35,423 bases of DNA, taken from NCBI GenBank assembly GCA_015233485.1, contig JADFXO010000002.1, forward strand, positions 1 through 35,423. Direction: 5' to 3'. The notes beneath the pieces were generated by a model. It worked only from the letters and a program-made list of their open reading frames with translations. It did no database searches and was not told the origin of the DNA. Made by a program: the position numbers and the translations under genes. This DNA comes from Nitrospirota bacterium. GTDB taxonomy: Bacteria; Nitrospirota; Thermodesulfovibrionia; Thermodesulfovibrionales; Magnetobacteriaceae. Each line of letters opens with the position of its first letter. Positions within the stretch are counted from its first letter, which is position 1. Positions 30,855 to 35,423 of the stretch are shown here, piece by piece.

Positions 30855-32257
30855 TGAATCAGAATAATTTAGTTGCTAATTTTAATTTTGGTGTCAGCGA
30901 ATCAAACAGATATTTTAGAATCTACAATGATTCTATTCAACAAATAACGTTTGACCAAATATCACCAATAGAAAAGAAAATACTAAATCCCTCAATAAGA
31001 AACAGATTCCTTAACACCTACAACAAACTCCTTTTCATCGATATTAACAGTAACGTCATACTCGGCTCGAAAGATACCGACTTTACAAGTTTTTATCCTT
31101 CTAGCCACTTTGATTTCATTAATGGCATAAATCAGTTCATTAATAATGAATTTCCATTACCCGCCAAGCTATTTATCAATCCAACCAATAAATGCAATTA
31201 TCGTTGCCAGGTCTGTTCCTTTAATCCTACCAGAGGTATAAAGGGTACAAACAGTATGCCTGTTTATATTATAGAAGAGATTATCGATATTTTTAAAAAA
31301 CGTTCACCAAACGCATCAATTAATATTTCAGGTGGTGGTGAACCAACCTTGCATAAAGATATTGAGTACATATTACAATTAATAAACGATTCGGATATAA
31401 AGATATTCATGACATCCAACGCAAGCAGATCAGATAAGAATTTCTGGAAGACTGCTGTCAGGGCGTGTTCAATGCTGGTTTTTTCCGTAAGAGGCCTTAC
31501 ATTAGATAACTATAAAGCTATCGATAACCCAGCAAATAAAGATACCGATATCAACAAAGTTATTTCTAATATAGAGATGATAATTGATTTAAGGGAAAAA
31601 AATCGAAGAACCGAAGATTTGATAATCGGCATCAATTCATTGGTACACCCCTTAAACGCCGGACATTTTTATAATTTTTCAAAAAAGATGGTTGAAATAG
31701 GAATAGATTTTCTGCATTTTACTCCTGTGGCTCCCAACTTGTCAAAATGGAATATTGACATAGATGAAAAGCAGAGGGATCTCACAGACCGTAATTTTAA
31801 TGAAATAAATGAAATTGTTTCTAAAAGTAAGATTAAAATAAGACTTCCTAAAATACCTTATAAAGATCTCTCAGGAGATAACTATTATTTAGATGTTACA
31901 AGCAGACATGGACAAAGAAATGGTTGTTATGTTGCACTTTTTTCACCCGCACTAGTACCTTCTGAAGTGGATCCTTTAAAAGCCAAGCTCTCACCATGCA
32001 GAGCATCCGAAGTACAGGATAACAATCTACTTTCGTATAGTAATGATATTGTAAAGGGTAGTTATGCCGGAATATGGAATTATGATAATTACCTCAGAGT
32101 CCAGTCTATGATTAAAGGGAAATGTTCTTATTGCTATATGGAGAGACAATATCTCGATCTTAAATTCATGGTAGATATTAAAAGTAAATATGGCTCAAAA
32201 GGCGAGTTTGTGTTATTATTTGATTTAATGGACAAAACAAGCGTACAATATTTTTAA
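30851..32257 (+). CDS. Radical SAM protein D, paralogue of B
   Basis: A 468-residue protein. I start at ATG 30851, which overlaps the stop of gene C by four bases; an open frame extends upstream inside gene C but has no support. The radical SAM motif is CNYRCQVC (Cys115, Cys119, Cys122) and the SAM strand is ISGGGEP. TSFYPSSHFDFING in the N-terminal extension and CSYCYMERQ near the C-terminus mirror protein B, as does the Cys359/Cys383/Cys425/Cys428 set for an auxiliary cluster. The pair B/D therefore arose by duplication and may act on related substrates or as a heterodimer. Cytoplasmic. Confidence 0.88.
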   Translation: MMNQNNLVANFNFGVSESNRYFRIYNDSIQQITFDQISPIEKKILNPSIRNRFLNTYNKLLFIDINSNVILGSKDTDFTSFYPSSHFDFINGINQFINNEFPLPAKLFINPTNKCNYRCQVCSFNPTRGIKGTNSMPVYIIEEIIDIFKKRSPNASINISGGGEPTLHKDIEYILQLINDSDIKIFMTSNASRSDKNFWKTAVRACSMLVFSVRGLTLDNYKAIDNPANKDTDINKVISNIEMIIDLREKNRRTEDLIIGINSLVHPLNAGHFYNFSKKMVEIGIDFLHFTPVAPNLSKWNIDIDEKQRDLTDRNFNEINEIVSKSKIKIRLPKIPYKDLSGDNYYLDVTSRHGQRNGCYVALFSPALVPSEVDPLKAKLSPCRASEVQDNNLLSYSNDIVKGSYAGIWNYDNYLRVQSMIKGKCSYCYMERQYLDLKFMVDIKSKYGSKGEFVLLFDLMDKTSVQYF

Positions 32258-32291
32258 ATGATATTAATTAAAATTCTTATAGGAGTCAATA

Positions 32292-34565
32292 TTGAGTACA
32301 GAATTAGAGCAATCTATACAACAAGAATTTATCAATAAGTATAAGATAACAAATAATAGAGATGCCAAGAATCTATTTTTTAAAGAACTTTTAACAACTT
32401 CACAAGACAATGGTTTGTCTAAAAAATATGAGAACTGTTTTAACGGATATATTAACTGGATAAATGGTGAAATTAACACTGCTAAAAAGCATTTTAAGGC
32501 ATCTCTTATTATTGACGAGAAATTCCCTCTTTCACTATACGGTTTAGGTGTAATATTTCACAAATTAAGAGATACTGAGCTTGCCTTGGAATTTTTTAAA
32601 AGACTGAAAGGCATAAGAGAGTTCTCATCGTATGCGTTTAATGCTTTAGGAAATATGTATCGAGATGCTAAAGCTTTTAATATTGCGATTTACTGTTATA
32701 AAGAATCTGTCAAACGTGACAATAACTTCTCATATCCACATAATGGATTAGGTATTGTTTATTATAAAATATTTAAGTATAACGAAGCTATAGATCATTC
32801 ACTTAAAAGCTTAGAGATAGATGATAACTTTGCATATCCATGGGACAACCTGGGTAATATTTTACGAGACACAGGCCATTATAAAGAAGCTGATAAATGT
32901 TATAGAATTGCCATTTCAAAGGATAACTGGCTTTCACCAGCAAATGCCCATTATGCAATGTCACAATTACATAATCCTAAAAAGATTGAGGAAGCTAAGA
33001 AAAAACTTGATAAGGCTATTGTATGTTGCAACGCAGAGGGTAATATTTACTATGCCGAAGAATATAAATCGTTGTTTATTAATTATGAAAAGAAAATAAA
33101 TATAACAAATAAACGTAAGTCATCATTTGAAACAGGTTCTATATCAACACTTGATGAAATATTGCACGAAACTTATAGCCAGCATATAGATGAGTATGCT
33201 GCGAGAAACATCGCTCTTTCTTCAGCGTTTCTTGACTATAAATATGATAATGAAGAAAGCGAATATAGTTTTGAAGTATTAAGGAGATGGAATTCTTATA
33301 CACCTATAATAGCAAATAATTATCATATAAGTAAAGGTGGCGGTTATTTCCTTAAAGTAGGTGGAAAAGGAATAGTTATCGATCCCGGCCTTAACTTTAT
33401 TGATAATTTTCAAGGATCCGGCCATAGTTTTTGTGAAATTGATTTTGTTTTAATCTCTCATGCCCACAACGATCATACTGCTGATTTTGAATCTATATTA
33501 ACTTTACTTTATAAATACAATGATAGAATTAAGGGTACTGACGATAAATTGAAAGAGCCTACTATGTTGCATAAAATAGCAAGAACAGAACAAAAGTCAT
33601 CTTATGATATAAATGAAAACGAAAGAAACGAGGAGTTTAAAAAGTCAGATAGAAGGAAAATTATAAATTTTTATATTACTGAAAGTGTATATAGAAAATA
33701 TGTTGGGATGTTAGAGTTAAAGTCATCGGTCGACTATAATATTCACGTTATAGAAAGGGGAGATGAATTTAACTTAAATATAAATAACAAAAACAACTCT
33801 AATTCAAACATTAAAGTTAAGGTTCTTGATGCAAATCATAACGATATAATATCTGATAGACATTCTGTAGGATATCTGTTAACCATTAATAATAAAATCA
33901 TTATTTATACGGGGGATACGAGTTGGACTCCAGAAATCGAACAACAGTATAAAGTTATACATGACCAATATAAAGAAAAACAAAGCATATCTAAAGATGA
34001 AACAATTTTATTAGTTGCTCATTTAGGAGGATTTCAAGATAGTGAAATAGATTACGATGGTAAATATGATAAAAATATTTTTTATAAAAACCATCTTGGA
34101 CGGTTAGGATTAGCGAAATTAATTGAAACATTAGAACCTGATATCTGTTTTATATCAGAATTTGGAGAAGAGTTTGCTGAGAAAAGGGAAGAAATTACAG
34201 ATATTTACCGGATAGCTTTCAGTAAAATAGACAATTTAAAAGAAACTATTTTTCTACCCGCCGATATTGGTCTCGAATTAGAGTTAACAAATAAAAAAAT
34301 TAAAGCCATTAATGATATCAATAACAATAATATAGAATATGATCATGTCGATCCGTCTAAAGTTAAAACAATCTTATTGATAAATGATTATTCTCTTCAT
34401 TATTATAATAGTGATACAATTACTAATGAACGGAAATTGAGTCAAGTTCTCACAAACGACTACGATTTTAAAAGAAAAAACTATTTAGACATAAACAATA
34501 GAAATATTGATATAAAAAAGATCAGATCACTTATAAGCAAGTACGAATCCAATATAGACACATAA
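32292..34565 (+). CDS. TPR protein fused to a metallo-beta-lactamase-fold domain
   Basis: A 757-residue protein. Residues about 47-250 are TPR repeats (for example YGLGVIFHKLRDTELALEFF and NGLGIVYYKIFKYNEAIDHS). Residues about 335-640 form a metallo-beta-lactamase fold: VIDPG (363-367), HAHNDH (390-395), His516 (DANHND), GDTSW (541-545), AHLGG (576-580) and His601. A long insertion (about 405-500) separates the zinc motif from the next strands. The last 100 residues are unclassified. The start is TTG 32292 with AGGAG six bases upstream. The TPR part suggests docking of a peptide or protein partner; the hydrolase could cleave an ester, amide or phosphodiester bond in the pathway. No close named family is recognised. 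Confidence 0.8.
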   Translation: MSTELEQSIQQEFINKYKITNNRDAKNLFFKELLTTSQDNGLSKKYENCFNGYINWINGEINTAKKHFKASLIIDEKFPLSLYGLGVIFHKLRDTELALEFFKRLKGIREFSSYAFNALGNMYRDAKAFNIAIYCYKESVKRDNNFSYPHNGLGIVYYKIFKYNEAIDHSLKSLEIDDNFAYPWDNLGNILRDTGHYKEADKCYRIAISKDNWLSPANAHYAMSQLHNPKKIEEAKKKLDKAIVCCNAEGNIYYAEEYKSLFINYEKKINITNKRKSSFETGSISTLDEILHETYSQHIDEYAARNIALSSAFLDYKYDNEESEYSFEVLRRWNSYTPIIANNYHISKGGGYFLKVGGKGIVIDPGLNFIDNFQGSGHSFCEIDFVLISHAHNDHTADFESILTLLYKYNDRIKGTDDKLKEPTMLHKIARTEQKSSYDINENERNEEFKKSDRRKIINFYITESVYRKYVGMLELKSSVDYNIHVIERGDEFNLNINNKNNSNSNIKVKVLDANHNDIISDRHSVGYLLTINNKIIIYTGDTSWTPEIEQQYKVIHDQYKEKQSISKDETILLVAHLGGFQDSEIDYDGKYDKNIFYKNHLGRLGLAKLIETLEPDICFISEFGEEFAEKREEITDIYRIAFSKIDNLKETIFLPADIGLELELTNKKIKAINDINNNNIEYDHVDPSKVKTILLINDYSLHYYNSDTITNERKLSQVLTNDYDFKRKNYLDINNRNIDIKKIRSLISKYESNIDT

Positions 34566-34603
34566 TAATTTATTACGCCATCATAATAATAAAGGGATCT
34601 GAT

Positions 34604-35065
34604 ATGCCTGAAACAAGCAATAATATATTCAGAGGAACAATATACTCGGCAGGATGGTGCGATGAATTTAAGAAGGAATTTAATGATTATCTAAATTCCT
34701 CACTTGTTATACATCAGAATAATGCAAATCATACCGAGGATAGCAAAAGAGAAATTATTCATAAGGTCTTTGAATATATCAATGTCGTAAACAAACTAAA
34801 ACATCCAAATAATTTTCTTTTTTACTCAGATAAAAAGTTGCCTTCCGCTTTTACTTATGGTGTTGAAGCAAAATCGATTCTTTCTGATAAGTACTTGTAT
34901 TGCTCAAACATTTCCTTTCTCGTTCAATCTCTTCTCGCTGACTTCCAGATAACTACAGAGTTGATGGTTACACTCATTAATAATATTCACATAACCGAAA
35001 AAGGCGAGAAATTGTTCTATAACGATAGATATTGGGGAGAGAAAATAAGACATTTATATGTTTAA
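34604..35065 (+). CDS. Small hypothetical protein, possibly transglutaminase-like
   Basis: A 153-residue cytoplasmic protein, last plus-strand gene of the cluster, 38 bases after the TPR-lactamase gene, ATG with AAAGGGATC upstream. Cys100 sits at the start of a helix (YLYCSNISFLVQSLL), His129 in a strand (NNIHITEKG) and Asp141 in YNDRYW, which is the order of a transglutaminase-like Cys/His/Asp triad. The similarity is a pattern judgement without alignment. It may instead be an unrelated helper. Its end overlaps the convergent minus-strand frame by 89 bases. Confidence 0.6.
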   Translation: MPETSNNIFRGTIYSAGWCDEFKKEFNDYLNSSLVIHQNNANHTEDSKREIIHKVFEYINVVNKLKHPNNFLFYSDKKLPSAFTYGVEAKSILSDKYLYCSNISFLVQSLLADFQITTELMVTLINNIHITEKGEKLFYNDRYWGEKIRHLYV

Positions 35066-35423
35066 AACCAAACCCTGCTTTATTGATAGTCACGACATCG
35101 GTTCCTTTATCGAACTTATTGTCCTTAAAAAAAATATCTCTGATCTTGTCCGCAGGCAGAATCGAAAGAAATTTACCGTTATATTTATCTCTTTTTAAAT
35201 AATTAAAATAGTATTTTAGAGATCTCGACGATTGCTCGTATTGATTTTTCTGAAAGATCATTAGCTCCTTTGTCCAGGATGATCTTTCTTTTGCTTCATT
35301 TTCTAATAAGGAAAGTTCTTTAAAAGATAAAGTATTTACAGGTATTCCACTACTATACCCAATATTTTGCAATGTATTATCGGACCATCTATTATAAGGT
35401 ATGCTTCTATCGATGACAAGCTC
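34977..35423 (-). CDS. Hypothetical protein, N-terminus beyond the window
   Basis: A minus-strand frame is open from the right edge to a TAA at 34977, giving 148 codons in AT-rich DNA. The sequence is basic and aromatic-rich (SLKYYFNYLKRDKYNGKFLS, then PADKIRDIFFKDNKFDKGTD). No family recognised. The last 29 codons overlap the end of the plus-strand gene; one of the two frames may be shorter than drawn. It would transcribe toward the cluster and could mark its boundary. Confidence 0.5.
   Translation of the reverse strand, partial: ELVIDRSIPYNRWSDNTLQNIGYSSGIPVNTLSFKELSLLENEAKERSSWTKELMIFQKNQYEQSSRSLKYYFNYLKRDKYNGKFLSILPADKIRDIFFKDNKFDKGTDVVTINKAGFGFKHINVLFSLPNIYRYRTISRLFRLCEYY

Noticed and set aside
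1-35423. tRNA or rRNA genes
   Set aside because: No cloverleaf or rRNA-like sequence was recognised by eye on either strand; a dedicated search could still find one.

Overview
The window reads as a chromosomal segment of a bacterium that is probably a member of the Nitrospirota (Nitrospirae). That is an inference from gene order (pheA-hisC-aroF-tyrA-aroA-cmk-ispH-rpsA-sppA-ihfB), a small c(3)-type triheme cytochrome, a b6-type cytochrome b with a Rieske protein, and many Rpn-type and ISNCY-type mobile elements. No ribosomal RNA or tRNA gene is visible to confirm it. Most of the window has mixed base composition. The last 8.5 kb is strikingly AT-rich and looks foreign.

Layout. 1-121: broken edge of an IS3-family element. 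285-3024: universal-stress-protein genes followed by a SulP anion transporter that stops where its STAS domain should start. 3307-6667: small membrane protein, thrS, infC (apparently starting at AUA) and a periplasmic triheme cytochrome. 6828-12225: accessory stretch with a lone HicB-like antitoxin, a small ORF overlapping an SMC/Rad50-like ATPase gene (possibly defence-related), a decayed Rpn nuclease/transposase, a gene relic, a secreted hypothetical protein and three copies of a short dispersed repeat. 12509-23568 (all minus strand): a housekeeping block that starts with pheA and runs through phenylalanine/tyrosine and shikimate genes, cmk, ispH, ribosomal protein S1, SppA and IHF, ending in a Rieske/cytochrome b pair. 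23725-25419: an ISNCY-type insertion sequence. 25475-26044: a secreted Cys-containing protein. 26151-26908: a degenerate group II intron sitting in a REP-like palindrome.

27018-35423 is the most interesting part: an AT-rich, tightly packed plus-strand cluster behind one strong promoter. It contains a 44-residue one-TM peptide ORF, three radical SAM proteins sharing one auxiliary-cluster Cys pattern, a TIM-barrel protein with an endonuclease IV-like metal-ligand set, a TPR protein fused to a metallo-beta-lactamase fold, and a small protein with a possible transglutaminase-like Cys/His/Asp arrangement. The combination suggests a peptide- or small-molecule-modifying pathway. I do not recognise it as a named system. 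The cluster is followed by a convergent gene cut by the window edge.

How the parts work together. pheA, hisC, aroF, tyrA and aroA supply the first and branch steps of aromatic amino acid synthesis, with hisC probably acting as the aromatic aminotransferase. The Rieske/cytochrome b pair and the triheme cytochrome belong to membrane/periplasmic electron transfer. The regions between them are shaped by REP-like palindromes, IS elements and intron decay.
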